Assembly: GCA_900239685.1 (NCBI GenBank)
Contig: OENT01000587.1
Coordinates: 30,953-94,952, forward strand
Reading direction: 5' to 3'
Origin: Rotaria macrura
Taxonomy: Eukaryota > Rotifera > Eurotatoria > Philodinida > Philodinidae
DNA length: 64,000 nucleotides
The translations under genes were made by a program, and so were the position numbers. The notes under the pieces are model-generated. The model was not told the DNA's origin. It saw only the letters and a program-made list of their open reading frames with translations, and did no database searches. How positions within the stretch are numbered: position 1 is the stretch's first letter; every line of letters starts with the position of its first letter. Positions 1 through 14,351 of this stretch are shown here, piece after piece.

Positions 1-1344
1 AGTCTCAATCTTAAGTAATTTATCTAGTAAATTTATTTTCTGGCACCCATGTTTTCACCGATATTAGTTCTGTTAGAGTATTTCAGTATCTATTGAGATA
101 TTTTCGCTCTGCTTTCTCGCATGCTGTGTTGAATTCATGACTCACACTTTCATCAGCAGATATTGAAACTGTATTTCTAACGTAAAGTATCTGAAGTAAA
201 AGCAAAGTATCTGAGTTACTTACAATTCTGGAGACATATTGTGTTTTGCACTGTGCGGCAGATAAACAAAGTATCGCGCGGATACTTTCCTAGATAAAAA
301 TGAACTTTGTTAAATTTTTTCTCGTTCTTTAAAATTTGCTTGTCTTTGTCTTTTGTATGCTTTTTGTTTTAGTTGAATTGAATCTTATTCATTATCCATA
401 TTTCTATTTCCCAGCACTCTCTGAAAACATCTGTTGTTTTATACGTAATCAATACTAAAAAGTAACATAATGAAGGTTTGAAAAAGATTGTCACGTGTCG
501 ATGTAACACAACAAGTTTCATTGTGAACACTTATTTCTCTTCAAGGTGTGACATTCATTTTAACCTTTTACCAAAACTCTTTCTATAAACGTTATATAAC
601 AAACTAAGATAGAATAAAGAATGTTTTGTTGATTGAAATCCAAATTAAGTATTTATGCACGAATACTAGTTTCCTGATTTTTAACTTCTTCATATGGCAT
701 TACATGTAGATGTCGAAATTCTTATTTTATAAGTAAACATTAAATTGTTAATTGATCACAGATATGAAAAAATATCCTATAAAATACCTTTTTTCTCTCA
801 GAAGCGGTCAATGAAATGATTTCATCTGATTTCTAAGAAAAGGTTTAGTTTACGTTTTCATCGTTAACCTGTAGAATATGAAGTATAAGTAATTAAAGGG
901 ATTTTTTTCACGAAAATATTCGAGGGAATATAATTGGTTTTAGAAGAAATTCTAAGCGTCTTCTCAACATGATGTGCAATCGAACCAAAGGAACTATTCA
1001 TTTAAGAAATTGATCGTAAGGATAACGAACAAAACGATGCTGCAATCTTGATGCAAACTAGTCAAGAAGACTATGTTCACTGTGCAGTGTTTATGAAAAA
1101 AAAATTTCTTTGTCTTTTAACCAAATATCCCAGCTGTTCGGAAGCTACTTTAGAGCACCTTGTACTTGTTTAAATATCCATAAATTTTAATTCAAAGCTA
1201 ACCAGAGAAAAAAATACATCGGTAGGAAATTAAATAGAACTTGAAAAATATATTTCATACAAGAAAAAGAAAATAGAGACGACAAATGTTGCCATTAATT
1301 AAAGATCCTTTTATATCTGGCCAAGTATCTATCTATTGACCGGG
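1..1344. other. Non-coding stretch, left edge
   Basis: AT-rich sequence with no open frame showing recognisable protein similarity and no clear repeat. It lies downstream of the 3' end of the ABCG transporter gene, which is read leftwards and stops at 1345. I see no canonical AATAAA close behind that stop on the minus strand, so the 3' UTR end is not defined. Confidence 0.5.
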
Positions 1345-3691
1345 CTATTTTGTTTTCTTCATACGACGTAGTTGAATGTAGGTTAAAGTCAGAAAGCCCA
1401 TCATTATAATTCCCAATGCCACGAAATTCTTCCATAAATCCCATTCAGACGAGTAGTCAATCTTTTGATTTTTCAAAATTTGTGTACCATTAATTGGACA
1501 AATATTTGTATTATTGGATAGGCATAGTTGTAAACCAGTAAATTCATTGATAGTAAATATATGTATTGAATACCGAAAAATACTAATCCATTTGATCCAA
1601 GAAAGAAATACTACAACCGTATCAACTTCAACTAGATATCCACTAAATACTAATGTTAATACACAAAACATGGCTGCAATCAGATTTGCCACACCTATGA
1701 ATAGAATTAACTAATACATGAAATAGAATTTTCAATGAAAATGTATTCTCTCACCGAATACTTGTATACTAGCTGAGATGGCAAAACACAGAGAAGATGA
1801 ACAGAGAGCCGTAGTTAAAACGCCGAGAAAGAAAATAAAATATTTTTCAAGTGTTTGTTGAAATCCTATAGTAAGATATGCAATCACTGAAAACAGAATC
1901 GATGGAATAGTTCTCAATGGAATAATATCGCAGATAAATTTCGATATGAAATAAGTTGAAACATGATAATAACCACTGGCATTTTCATGTTGAAATAAAT
2001 TACGTTCTCTGATGAAGACATCGAGCGCCGATAGACTGCCGAATACTTGATTAGTGACAATAAAGAAAATTGCACCGATACGATTTTTTAATCCACTATC
2101 CACTGAACGATCCGTATTCATGTAGATCAAACCGATAAGTACACCTAAAAAGATCGACATGATTACTTGTAAACCAAACAGAGCTGGATTTCTAAATGCA
2201 TTTCGAAGTGTGCGTTGAGAAACGTAAAAAACTTCATGAAGACGGGACTTTTTCGACAATTGATACGTATCATTAGGCATTGTTGGTGACGCTTTTGATG
2301 AATCATTGATAGTATCGATTTGTTTTTTCATGGAATTGTACATCAAAGATTGAACGTAGAATTTCTGTAAATCACTGACTAATTGATCTTGTTGCTGTTG
2401 TTGTTGTTGAATTTCTTTGAAACATTCACCAGCTGTTGTTCTTGATCTATAATCACCTTGACATATATCGAGAATGAAATCGGCCGGATTATCATGTTCT
2501 TCACAAGCGAAACCGATGGCTGTAAAAAATGCGAGCATTTCATTGGTCGGGCCATGATAAATACAATGACCGGCAGCAAGTACGAAAAGGGTATCGAATA
2601 ATTTGAATATTGAATAACGAGGTTGATGAATTGAGAAAATGATGGTACCTTAAACGATAGATGAGAGAGAAAACAAAACTTTAATGATATTAAAAATAGA
2701 TGAGAAACATACGACCAGATCGTGATAGTTGATGAAGATGTTCCATAACGTTACGAGCCGTTGAAGAATCCAAACCTCAAAAAAAAACATCATAGAGAAA
2801 ATTAAATGTAATTATGTCGCGATGAAGAAATGTACAGGAAAATAGCATGTATTCGAAATTGAACATTGTTTTCTCGTTGACATGATCTTATCTATTTTAT
2901 GATCGTAACTGTTGGACTTATTCGAAAACTACACTAATCTAGTAGGAATGGATTAAATCTATACGACCTTGTCTAGATTACCATCTTGTAAATGACGCAT
3001 TCTACGTAAACAAAGTTTAATCTCAGCGATAGGATTGCTGAGTTTACCATGTGAGATTACAATAAATACCTGTTGTTGGTTCATCTAGAAAAAGAACGCT
3101 AGGCGAAAGAACAAGTTCCATGCCGATATTTGTTCGTTTACGTTCACCACCCGATATGCCACGTTGAAATTCGTTGCCCACTTTCGAGTCAGCACATTTT
3201 TCCAAATTCAATTGTCGTATAACGTCGTCAACAATTGATTTCTTGGCTTTGAGCGAAACACTTCGAGGTAATCGAACATTAGTCGAAAATTCGAGATTTT
3301 CTCGTACGGTCAAAGTTCCACTAAGAATATCATCTTGAACAACATAACCAACTTGATATTTGTAATCAAATGTTCGCGGATAACCATTGATAAGAACTTG
3401 ACCTTCGAGACCTCGTCGATCTTTTCGATCAGCCAAAATATCCAACAACGACGATTTACCACTGCCTGTCTGTCCAAAGATTGCATTCATACCGGGTTTA
3501 AAGATTCCATTGAGATCATTGAGAATCTGTCTTTGCTGGGTCTTCTTGAAGCAAAGCATCTGCAAGACTTCGTAGCATCGATGCGATTTTAACGTATAGT
3601 TTATTGATTGAAAACTAATGATGGAACCATCATTGTGTCTATCACTATCTGTTGTTAATCTTGTTAACATTTGACCATTTTCTGTGTCCAT
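1345..3691 (-). CDS. ABCG2: ABCG2-like half ABC transporter
   Basis: ATP-driven membrane exporter subunit of the White/ABCG family, expected to work as a dimer. Four exons on the minus strand: 3691-3070, 2775-2713, 2648-1755 and 1694-1345, all GT-AG, summing to 1929 nt (642 aa; human ABCG2 is 655). The nucleotide-binding domain comes first: Walker A GQTGSGKSS, Q-loop VQDD, signature SGGERKRTNIG, Walker B VLFLDEP and H-loop SIHQPRYSIFKLFD. A linker with seven glutamines follows, then about six membrane segments. The last exon has the ABCG2-like NEF motif and an Asn/Cys-rich extracellular loop before the last helix, ending in basic KKTK. The start is the first in-frame ATG; an acceptor-like site (tttcttggtag) near 3713 leaves room for a further 5' exon. 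Family certain; ABCG2 rather than another ABCG is likely from the C-terminus. Confidence 0.9.
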
Positions 3692-6313
3692 CGGCAATAG
3701 TTGACCGTTCGAAATTCTACCAAGAAAGACTAGATAATCAATTTTTTCAAGTATGTTCTTTTTAAAGGATTCGAAGAAATCTGACTTTTAGTCGACAAAA
3801 AGTTTTCGATCGCCTTGAAAGAGCTCTATTGTACTTCTATTCCAACAAAACAAGAACCGTTACTGAGATGAATTTCCTAACTCCGTCTGTATGTTCAACG
3901 TTTTGAGGAACTCAATTAATAATCGTTTTATGAATTTCCCTCAGTAATAAACTTAACCACTCCTAAATGAACTCGACTTTAAAATGTATAATTTTTAATA
4001 TTAGCAAACGAAGAACGATATTGTTGATGGAAACTATTTGCATCAAAATTTATATAAAGAGAAATATAGACTGAAAATATTTTTACTATTAAATTTTCTA
4101 GATTTTTCCATGCTATAATTAGTATATCACGGAGAAAAATATGAGAAACAAACACAAAAACTCGATTCTATATTTGCATGCGTTATATAATCAGCAATAG
4201 AAGCCATGACACTTCCCTGGTATACGATGGAATCAACGTAGAACAGAAAGAAAGAAACAAGGAATAGCATGGAGATCTAAAAACAGGAAACAACAGATGT
4301 CCTTCTATGCCCAAATAATCATTTGGGAAGGAAACAATTCACTCAAACAACGCATCATCAACTCTATTTCAAATTGATGTAATGATGATTCTATGATTAA
4401 CTATTAAACATCAATGAAATAAGACCTCTCTCTCTGTCTTTGAAAGAGAAAAGGATCGATTTTGAAATAATCATTGACATCATTGATACATGAGTGGTTC
4501 TGTTCAAGATGATCAGATAAAATTTTGTCGATTGAAAACGAAAACAAAAGCGCTATGAAGAAGATGTGATTCTATTGGATAATGATCATCTAAAAGATTC
4601 TGTAACTTTTTCAATCCGATAATTCATCGATGTAATCCATTCTCTCATTAGTGGCATGACAAAGTTAATTATTCTTTCCGTAATAGGAAATATATTTAAA
4701 AGATTATGAATATTCAAAAGCCGATATAATTATAATTTGATCAGATACGAACTTTATAGAAGTATGCAAAGTAACATTATGTGAGAGTTGCACAGAATGA
4801 ATCTGGTTGTTATTATATGAACTATACGATGAAGTTGCATTTATTCATCGTGTCTAAAAATACATGGTAAGCTGGACAATCAAAATTCATTAGAAACTCT
4901 CTTTTCTACAATATGTAGAGCTTTCAACAGTTCGATAATATCTCAATATTGAGAAATCATACATGTTTGTCACTGGTAAGTAGTTTTTCTTTGAATGACA
5001 CATTCACAATGATCATCAATGCAGATCTCTATAATATGATCTAGTGCGTTTGTTTGTCTATACTGTGATGAGCATATAGAAGAAAATATCGAGTGGAAGA
5101 CAAAAGTTTTGCGACATTTATATGTTTTGATATATCTCAGTTGAGACAAAAGATAAAATTACGAAAAATGTACTATTCAATTCTCTGCACAAGTATTTTT
5201 AATTTAATTTAAAATGAAGGAACTATACGATTTTATGGATTAAACAATGTAATTATATGAATTACCTAATTATACATCCTAGTTTCTCTTCTTATAAACA
5301 GATGTTGAAGAAACTAATTATAATTCATACAATCACATATCAATACTCGTTCAGTATAATTTATCTACGTTCGATTGCAATTTGTTCGAAGTCAACAAGA
5401 ATGGTCTGGTTGTTATGCTACTGTAAAAGCAGAGCTAATGTCAATGATAAGATTCTTCTTGCAAATGAATCGTTGTATCAAATATTATTAGAACATTCAG
5501 TAGAAATAGAAGTCAATTTTATTCATAATACTGCAAAACTAAACTCAATATGATCATAAATCACATATTTAATGAGTTTTTCTCTGAATAGAACTATAGT
5601 CACGAGAGAAAATTGTATGAAATCAAAAGAATATATAAGTAGTCGACCGGAATTTTCAAGAATTATATAGTTGTATGTTATTTCTCAAACAAAAGCATTT
5701 GTTTTTACAGAAAGAATAACTTATAGAAAAAAATGGATAGGATATAAATGTAATTCATAAAAGCAGACTACTTGATCGATAAAAACTTAGAATTCTATGA
5801 TTTTAAATTTAAATTCATATACTTTCATAGAGAATTGAATAGTACATCTTTCAAAATTCTTTTATCCACACCTCGGTATAAATTGAAAAGAAATACTTTG
5901 AAATATAGAAAATTACAAATGCAAATAAATTACGTAACAAGCTCCGATTAGATTATTTCATGGTAGACAACGAATTAAACGATGTTCACATGTTGATTTC
6001 TTTTAATATCTATTTAAATAAAATATTCTATGAGCGTCCCAGGATTTAATTGTGATAAAAGTAAAACACAAATTTATATATATAGATAATAGGATTGAAA
6101 AGAAAATCATGCAAAATAATACGGTTCGGACAAAAATAGAATGATGATCATAGAAAATGAAAATCAATGAATAAAATCTTAAATTATCGACTAGTATGCA
6201 TTTCAATGATGAATATTGATTTTAAAAAAGCAAATGAATCACTTGGATGATTTTTTCACACTTGATGCCCTCTATTAAAAAAGAAAAAAAAAGAATCAAT
6301 AAAAATTCTTGTT
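3692..6313. other. Intergenic, AT-rich
   Basis: About 2.6 kb between the 5' end of the ABCG gene and the 3' end of the carboxypeptidase gene, both on the minus strand. It should contain the ABCG promoter and any 5' non-coding exon. I found no credible coding exon, RNA gene or clear repeat; the short open frames have no family features. Confidence 0.5.
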
Positions 6314-9300
6314 TTATACTCGAAAACTAAATCCTACGATGTTTTGTATTCTATTTAGTGATGTTATACTAGTCAGTGTTGCTGCTTCATAATGAGAGAG
6401 AAGACTAATTGGAACATTGTCAGGCCTTAAAGGAAATGGTCGGGCAACAATAGATGATGATGTTTCAAGAATTGATGATGATTCATCTTGTTTTCTATCA
6501 TTGACCGGTACGGGTACAGAACGTAATGATAAACCATTTAATCTTTCAATTGCCTCAAGAGAATATTGTTTTGTGGTGGTTATCGATGCGCGACTTCGTG
6601 GTTGTTCGATAGCACGTTTCGAATTCTATTAATTCATGAAAATAAAAACATAATAATTGATTGAAAGATTGAATAACACAGATTACCTGAGTTGTGCCCG
6701 GTGGTTGTAGTGGACGTATATCGAGAATAGAACGATTGTTTAAATTGCCTACGTTTGATGATATTGGTCGATGTCCCGATCGAGTTACACCTAGCAAACG
6801 TTCATTTACTTTGAAATAGATTGTGAATTTATTCATACTTTGCTACGCAGTCAAACGAATCAATACTTACAATGTGAAGATATTCGATTAGCAACAAAAT
6901 TACCCATGTGTTGTCGTCCATTATCATTTTGATTTGCTGTTAGTCGACTTATTTCCAGTTCGCCATCATTGTCAATAATAACTTGAACAGCATTATCCTA
7001 TAAACGAAAAAACAAAATACATACATTTTCAAGTACATATTTACTGTGCCATTTATCTATGCATATATATGTCAGCGTCCAATCTGAGATCCACCTGAAA
7101 GTTTCAGATGAATCTCAGATTGATATCGGATTGAAAATTTAACACGGGCAATCTCGGATTCGTTTAGACCAATCTCTGATGAGATACTAAGTGTTATATA
7201 TGATGTGAAGGTCTTTGTTCTGTCGATACAATGTATTCAATCAAATCAGGAGCGTGTAGAAATGTAAATAAAATTGAATCATTGTTTATGTTAAAACAAA
7301 GTTCGAAAAAAGTTTATTTTTTTCATCATTATGAATTGTAATTTGTTAACATTAGAAGTATCTGACACATCTATGAAAACTAATCTATTAACATATATAG
7401 TTGCCAAAATAAATCATGCTAGTATGAGCAACGTATAGTTCATGTTTGCTTCAGCGTATTATATTAGTCGATCAGAGATTAATCTAAATGAATCCGAGAT
7501 TGGCCGTGTTCAATTTTTAATCCGACAATGCCCTGAAATAATGTACGTCCAATGTCGGATCCTAGATTGGACGCTGACATATATGTTTATATTCATACTT
7601 CATCGATACGGGAACTTGATGCTAATAGGGGATACATATTTGATGGATTTCCAGTTGAATCACGTTCAAGACCTTAAATAAAATGATTAGATTCCTAGAA
7701 CATATTTCTAATCATGATTGTCTAATTTTTAAAATTCAAATTCGTAAGGGGTTAATGTTGAGTTCTAAACAATTATTTTAATTGTATAATCAATCAACCA
7801 CTAAATATCAATGTGGATATCTTAGTAGATACAATTGATTTATGGGAAACAAACAAACACAATGCACACCTCGAACATATTGCATTGGAAATAAAGCTGA
7901 AAATACATATATATATATACATATAAATTTATATTGAGATATTTTTTTAAATTGGAATTGAATAAAAACAAAAATGTACACATGTGCAATTTGCTTTTTA
8001 GTATTTAAAATTACTTACTATTAAGTCGTCGAAGCAAATAAGTAGCAGTAAAAGCATCCCGATGTTCATTAACTAAACGTATGTCATTTGTTATATTGTT
8101 TTGAGATGAAGACATAGAAGAATAGCGAAGGGAGTATTCTAGAATTAACATGAAATTATGGTTAGTATGACCCTTGAGATGAACAGGTGTTTTTCTTTCT
8201 TTCTTGAGTGTATTTATTCACGTCTACAATTAAATCTCAAGTACCTCGATTATCATAGGAATGTTTTGTTGATGATGGTTGTTGTTGTGGAAAAAGAGAA
8301 GAGGATGTTAGTAGAATATCTTCATCGGAAATTTGTTCAGATGTTTGATTTTTCTCTCGCTTATTAAACATCGTATCACGATTAAAAGCTTTGTAAGAAT
8401 CAGCCTAGAAGAACAAGAAGAAGCAAGCTAGAAAAACACACAGATACACACAAAAATAAGAAGAAGAAGAAGTAAAATAAATCAGATTGTTATGTATTAG
8501 ATATGACAATTGACCCACCTCTCCCATAAAGAGTATTGAACATATACTATAAATCAATATTGAACGACACATACCTAGAATTCTCCTATTCTATACATAC
8601 ATGTGATCGCGATGGTTTTTCTTCGGTCGGTGTTATTCGATTGATTGTCATGCTTGTTTTAGGTAATGGTGGCCAACGACTTGCACGAGAACTAGCATCA
8701 TTTAAGATATCATACCGAATGGAATCACTAGTACTGTCGTTTGTTCGTTGCCCAGACGTCATCGGTGATATTTTACGTGATTCATCAACCTAATGAATTT
8801 AAAACAAAAATCTTAGTTATTAACTAAACACAATGAAATATTGAAGATCAATTAGCGAACAATTCTGAGTAAATCACAAAGAAAGGAAAAATTCACAAAA
8901 GCAATAGAAAATTATTTCTGTTCAAGTCGAATCAAACATATCATGCATATGATTGAAGAGATACGAAATGACATCATCGAGCACATGCGAAGAAGAAGAC
9001 AATTTTAGCATTCTTTTGTTCTATTCTTTTCTTTTTTTTAAATAATCATGGATTTATTTGTATATATTTTCGAAGAATTTCAATAGTACCGATGATATTT
9101 CTGTGAAAGGTATTCGAGCATTCAAACATGCAAAACATCGGCAAACAAGATACGTATCCGAGGCACGACGTCGTCTTCGTCGTCGTTGCCTTTTTACCGG
9201 TACAATCTGAAAGAGTTTTTTGTTTTCGTCATTTTCAACCATTACTAATCATGTTCCAAATACATACTTGTTCTACACTATCATTATTATCCATTGTTAG

Positions 9301-12300
9301 TACACTAGTTTCTATTACATCCTTGATAATAAAGAAAAAGAAAGAAAGATTTTCTTTTAAAAATCGATCGTAAAATGAATTTTGACAGTAGAAATTTCAA
9401 AAAGCAAAAAGGTACAAGTTAGAAAGTTGATGTTAGTATAAACAAGACTTACAATGTTTGGGAAACGGGTAGTGCGAGGTTTGGATAAGGGTAAAACAAC
9501 ACCTTTGCTCTATTAACAAATATACAAGAACAAATAATACATGCATAGTTATTTACCTTTTCAATATTTTCTTTATCTATTTCATCTTTAGTTTTTGTTT
9601 GTTTAATGATTTTTGTCGTTGATTTTTTCTTTCTAGTTTTTTTCAATCGAACCTTAGAACAATGTAAATTTTATTAATCTGTTAACTTGTTTTTCTCTTC
9701 TCATCGAAATTTACTTTAGCAGCAGCAATAACTTCTAAATGTTTTGGTAGGCCATCATCAGCTGACGAATCTGATCCTCCATCATCACTAAAAAAACAAT
9801 GTTTCAATCGTACTCGATGATACCTAGTCTATCGATTTTCATACCTCGATTCATCTTCCGATGACCATTGTTCTAAATCAATATCTTCAATTGATGATGT
9901 TGTAATGCCACGCGAAAGAAGTTTCATTTGTATAGAATGTCGTATATTATCTTCCAATTCATGTAATATTCGATTATGCTGAAAACATACAATGATCTAA
10001 ATTTTTATCACAATTTAAGAATAAAATTCAAAGGGAAATCCAGACAGACGAAAATTATTTAAATGCTTTACTGCCGACATTGAAATTAATTAATCATAAT
10101 TTTGATTAATATATATATACAGAGATATTTAAAAAAATGATTAGTAATAAGTTAATCAAAACAAATAATAGAATTAAATTTACTTTAGTATTATCTGGAT
10201 CAGAAAAATCTAGTAACGAATCAAGAAAATGATAACCGATCGATTCGAGATCTCGTGTATTAAATTGATGGCCAGTTCGATCTCGTAATGTTGATCCACA
10301 AAACGTAGCCTAAAATTTTGAAAATCATCTTAACAATATGCCATTGAAAAAACTCATGTGTTAAACCTCTAATGTAAAACTATTCATAATACCCATAGCC
10401 CACATCACAACACGTCCAGTTCCTTCTTTATTTTTTTGTACTTTAAATTTACATGAATTAAGAGAAAACTATAGAAATAAGTAAATACTTTCAATACGAA
10501 TAGTAAATTTATTAGAAACAAACTTTTGTTGGATCATTTTTTGCTAGTATTGCTGGAAAAATTCGTTCTTTTAATCGTTCATTTGGCAAATTCTTATTTT
10601 CACAACCATAAATGAAAACATTTTGCTTTCTCGAATGTCCATGAAAATCACAATAAAGAACCAATTGAGTTTCATGCATAAATCTATGAAAAATATTCCA
10701 CACGAATCATATTAGAAATATAGGAATCATCAAACCTTTTAATCATTTCTCTTGTATGCCAAATAGATGGATAAGCATCTTTTAAAATTGTTTTATAATT
10801 TCGATTTAAATCTCGACCCGATAATGAACATCGATAATTACCGACAATAACACCATCAGGATTCAACATTGGAACTATTTTAAATATAAAATTATCTCGA
10901 AGAATCTAAAAAGCACAACAATCATTAGTCATTTGATTACAAGTTTATTTTTCATACTTTTGCATCATCGGAATCACCAAGTAAGAAATCAAGTAGTCCT
11001 TTCATCATCCATGATGCATTCGTTTCACCTGGATGAACGCGTGCTGTAACAACAACACCTTTTTTAATTTGTTGCTCAGGTGGTGCACATATATTTGAAG
11101 TATTTAATGTTGTTGTTGGATTTGTTATTGTTAACAGATAAACAAAATTGCCAGCTAATGTTCGACAAAGTACTTTTTGTTTACAGTATTGATTCTTTAC
11201 AGGATCATTTTGAACATCAGTTAAATAATCCTATTTATTAAAACAACAAACATATGAATAGAAAAAAAAAATTTTTTTTTCTCGATCTCGTTACTTGTAA
11301 ATCAGAATAAGTATACGGATAACAATGTGCAAAATAGTACGTATCATTATCATTTGGAAATTTACATGTCCAAGAAAGAGAATACATATTTGACGAAGGA
11401 TTATCAGGTGTACTAGAAACAAAAACAATCATATCAAATGATATTCTTACGAAACATATTTATATATTCTACGTACGGTAGATTATTTTTATAGTAGACT
11501 ATTTCTTCACCCCATCGTCTCCATCCAATACCTTTATGTTCTGCATCATTTACACTATACATCAAAGGTTTCATGCCACTACTATAAAGACTCGTCGGCT
11601 AAACAATATGTCAATAGGCGTCAATCGAAGTACAAATATAAATTATTTACCTTGAAAAAGTTAACAATAGTAAAACGATATCGTTTATTGGCTCGAATAT
11701 TTTTTAAACGAAAATAAAACCATTGTGTATTACGTTTTGTGTAAAGATCATAACGAAGATAGAGTTCATATTCGAATTCACCACTATTGATGTCAACGAA
11801 AGAAAATTTCATTAAATAATTCATATGGATTAATCTTACACTTGAACAGCTTTCATTAAATTTCCACTTTCAAAACGAGATTCAAATAATACAGTTGTAT
11901 CCTCAGAATTTCGAATAACAACACCGGCTGGTCGACAACCTTCTCTATTACCACCGATTCTTGACCGAATAAACTATTTAGTAAATATATTTATATATAT
12001 ATGTATATTATGTCGTAGTAAAAAATTAAACTTGTAATTTCTACTAGTAAAGATTACAATTTTAATTTCTACTGCAATATATTTATTAATATCTTTCGAA
12101 AAGAAAACAACAAGCATCAAAACAATGACATAAAACTTACATAACCACATGTTTCTGGACTATAATTAAACACGATTCGTCCATTATTCTCATCAAAACT
12201 ACGAACAAATGGTGTATGATCATTATCTAAAGAAAATTCATTTTAATGATAAACAACGAACAAGATTTTGAATAAAAAAAAGCCAACGAACTTGGCTTAT

Positions 12301-13299
12301 AGAAAAGTTCTGGTTGTTGTGGTGCTGCATTAATATGTTTAACACGTCCTTCAGTTAAAACTTCGATCTCAATTGGCCATCGTGGTTCAAATGAGCCTTC
12401 ATCACTTTGACCTCGTCCATTTAAATATGAAATACGAGTTTGTCGTACAGGCTTAATAAAAACAAATAAGAAATATCGATGAATTAATAATCTAACATGC
12501 ACATATTCAATCAAACATACTAATCTTCGTTCTGGTACAAATGGTTTGGTTTTATATTCTAAATAAATTATAGCATAGAAAATTAATTCATTCAAAATGA
12601 AAACAATCACATTTCTTTTCACGGCGTCCCTAAGTCTAGATCATGCAATAATTAGAAGCTATATCATTGACTATTTTAGAAATTCGTGTTAAAAACGATT
12701 CATTAATGATTTGTAATTTACTCAATACTATATTGATGTAAGCATTGACCATCAATACAATATTGAAAGAAGATAAAAAGAAAGAAAAAAAAGAGCTATT
12801 GCTGTCATGTCTATTATAGACAGCGTACAAATTAGAAAACCCACCAGAACTGTCCTGAGGAGATCGACGATCGCTATTGACTGGAAGAAAAAAAAATGCA
12901 TATGTACATATTTACTTATATTTCATTCATTGTCAATTTAGTAAACAAAATATGATACATAAAATAATGAAAACTTATGACAGTAGAACTCACTTGCTTG
13001 TTCATCTTCATCCGAACTCGACTCTGAATCACTTGAAGAAGATATAAGTTGAGGTTTCGATGGAACAAACCCATATTTTTTTATAATTTCACTACGACCT
13101 TGACAAATAAAGTAAGGTTAACATGTAATCAAACCATACAAACCCTACCAGAGAAATAACCGTAGTGTTGAAGGTGTTTTCGCATAAAACTATCATATGG
13201 GCTCTTTTAAAAAGAATAAAAAGATATTAGTAACAAGCAAATATACAAAAGGAATTGTACTACTGATATGAGAGCATAGTTTGATTCACCCAACTCCAT
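6314..13299 (-). CDS. AGBL2: Cytosolic carboxypeptidase, CCP2/CCP3 type (M14)
   Basis: Zinc carboxypeptidase that trims polyglutamate from tubulin, associated with cilia. About 29 short exons are traceable, giving roughly 1,170 aa. ATG at 13299-13297; exon 1 ends at 13264 and exon 2 (13203-13149) carries the CCP2/3 hallmark [16 protein letters not shown]. Then come RWPIEIEVL and LFYKP (about 12.3-12.4 kb), [16 protein letters not shown] (12.2 kb), the [10 protein letters not shown] beta-sandwich region (11.9 kb) and [10 protein letters not shown] (11.7 kb). Zinc ligands: HPGE in exon 11230-10958 and the His of DFHGHSR at 10.64 kb; the catalytic Glu is in SFTLEATF, split across the 10.4/10.3 kb exons. 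The C-terminal third is low-complexity, acidic/Ser-rich then basic, with an Arg run near 9.18 kb, and probably disordered. Exon 7672-7599 lies next to a MITE. The exon near 12.8 kb and the junction near 9.15 kb are not fully resolved. AGBL2 versus AGBL3 cannot be decided. Confidence 0.9.
7064..7587. mobile_element. MITE-like long inverted-repeat element in CCP intron
   Basis: The outer ends are inverted copies: the left end reads ATATATGTCAGCGTCCAATC and the right end is its near-perfect reverse complement (about 7565-7587). Matching continues inward: 7117-7182 pairs with 7470-7540, so the arms are about 118 bp. There is no coding capacity. The right end stops about 11 nt before the 3' boundary of exon 7672-7599, so the start of the intron abuts the element. 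Related GTCCAAYCT/GATTGG words recur at 60.36-61.0 kb, suggesting one family of non-autonomous DNA transposons. Confidence 0.75.
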
Positions 13300-14351
13300 G
13301 GTTTTCTCGCTCAGCGAACACAATGTCCTCTGCTGTGTTATTATTATTGTTATTATCGACTAAAAAGGTTCTAAAGAAAGAAAAACGAAGCACAAGTTCA
13401 ACAATGCTATACAAAAAAAAACCAATAGAAACAAAACGTTTGTTTCTAACTCAAAACTTTGACGCACAAATTCTTAACGCGTAATTCAGTTAAATATCAA
13501 GAATGCTTATTTTTAAAAGTGTTCCTTTTTGAGCGAAAAAAAAACAAATTTTATTAAGAAGAGAAATTATTTTTTTTCTCAACAGAACAACACATTCGAT
13601 TTCAACTTCGCTCCCTTTCTTCTTTTTTTCGTTCGTTTACAATACACTCGTTCTTGTGTTTATTTAAAAACTTTTTCTTCCGTCAACAGAAGATCGTTTT
13701 CTTCTCATAAAACTTCCAGACATAATATGTCACACTCATTCCATATAACTTGATTAACTCGCAGTATAGACTAATTAAAATTCATTAATCTATGTCTGAG
13801 AGATAGTTTTTCAGTTGTAATTTAATCCTTGATGGGTTCCGACACATGCGAATTTCATGCAAACATAGTTCTTTCAATATCATTCATGATATGTTCGATG
13901 TGACAAGGGCTTGTCTATGAGTTCACCATTGGTTTCGTCTTGATAAAAAATAATGTCATAAGATATAATAGACGGTTTCATGTGTCATATTATCTTATTT
14001 TCGGGATATCATACTTCATTCTTCAAATTTCGTTTTCCATAGCAACCACTGGCCAATCAACGAGAATCGAATTCAAATCGATCTCGAACATTTTCCTATA
14101 GTTGTGTAAGAATAAATAAAGCATAGACACAAGCGATTTATCAGAAGAAAAAAGACTGCAAAAAAAAAAGAAAAGAAATCTTCCACGAGGAAAATACTAG
14201 CGACATCTCTTTTTCATGTAATACATTGCAAGTGGCGTTTGTATATAAATACGAATGTTCGAAACGAAACGAATCTATTCAATCAAGAAATCGATCTTTC
14301 TCTCGTTATATATTATATTATTTTAGTTTATACATATATGTATGTTTTATA
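13300..14351. promoter_or_regulatory. Head-to-head intergenic region, CCP / FKBP6-like
   Basis: About 1.05 kb separates the start codons of two divergently read genes, the carboxypeptidase (-) and the FKBP6-like gene (+). It must hold both promoters unless distal 5' exons exist. Homopurine/homopyrimidine runs occur around 13.55-13.7 kb and 14.15 kb. No TATA box or known operator was identified with confidence; short open frames here look spurious. Confidence 0.45.

Noticed and set aside
1514..1714. Plus-strand open frame over the last ABCG exon
   Set aside because: It is the antisense shadow of a conserved transporter exon and shows no features of its own.
3335..3592. Plus-strand frame across the ABCG nucleotide-binding domain
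   Set aside because: Antisense to Walker motifs that read clearly on the minus strand.
6417..6632. Plus-strand frame near 6.4-6.6 kb
   Set aside because: Antisense to the last exon of the carboxypeptidase, whose frame continues from 6.63 kb to the stop at 6314.
8536..8793. Plus-strand frame of 85 codons
   Set aside because: Antisense to a carboxypeptidase exon bounded by good splice sites on the minus strand.
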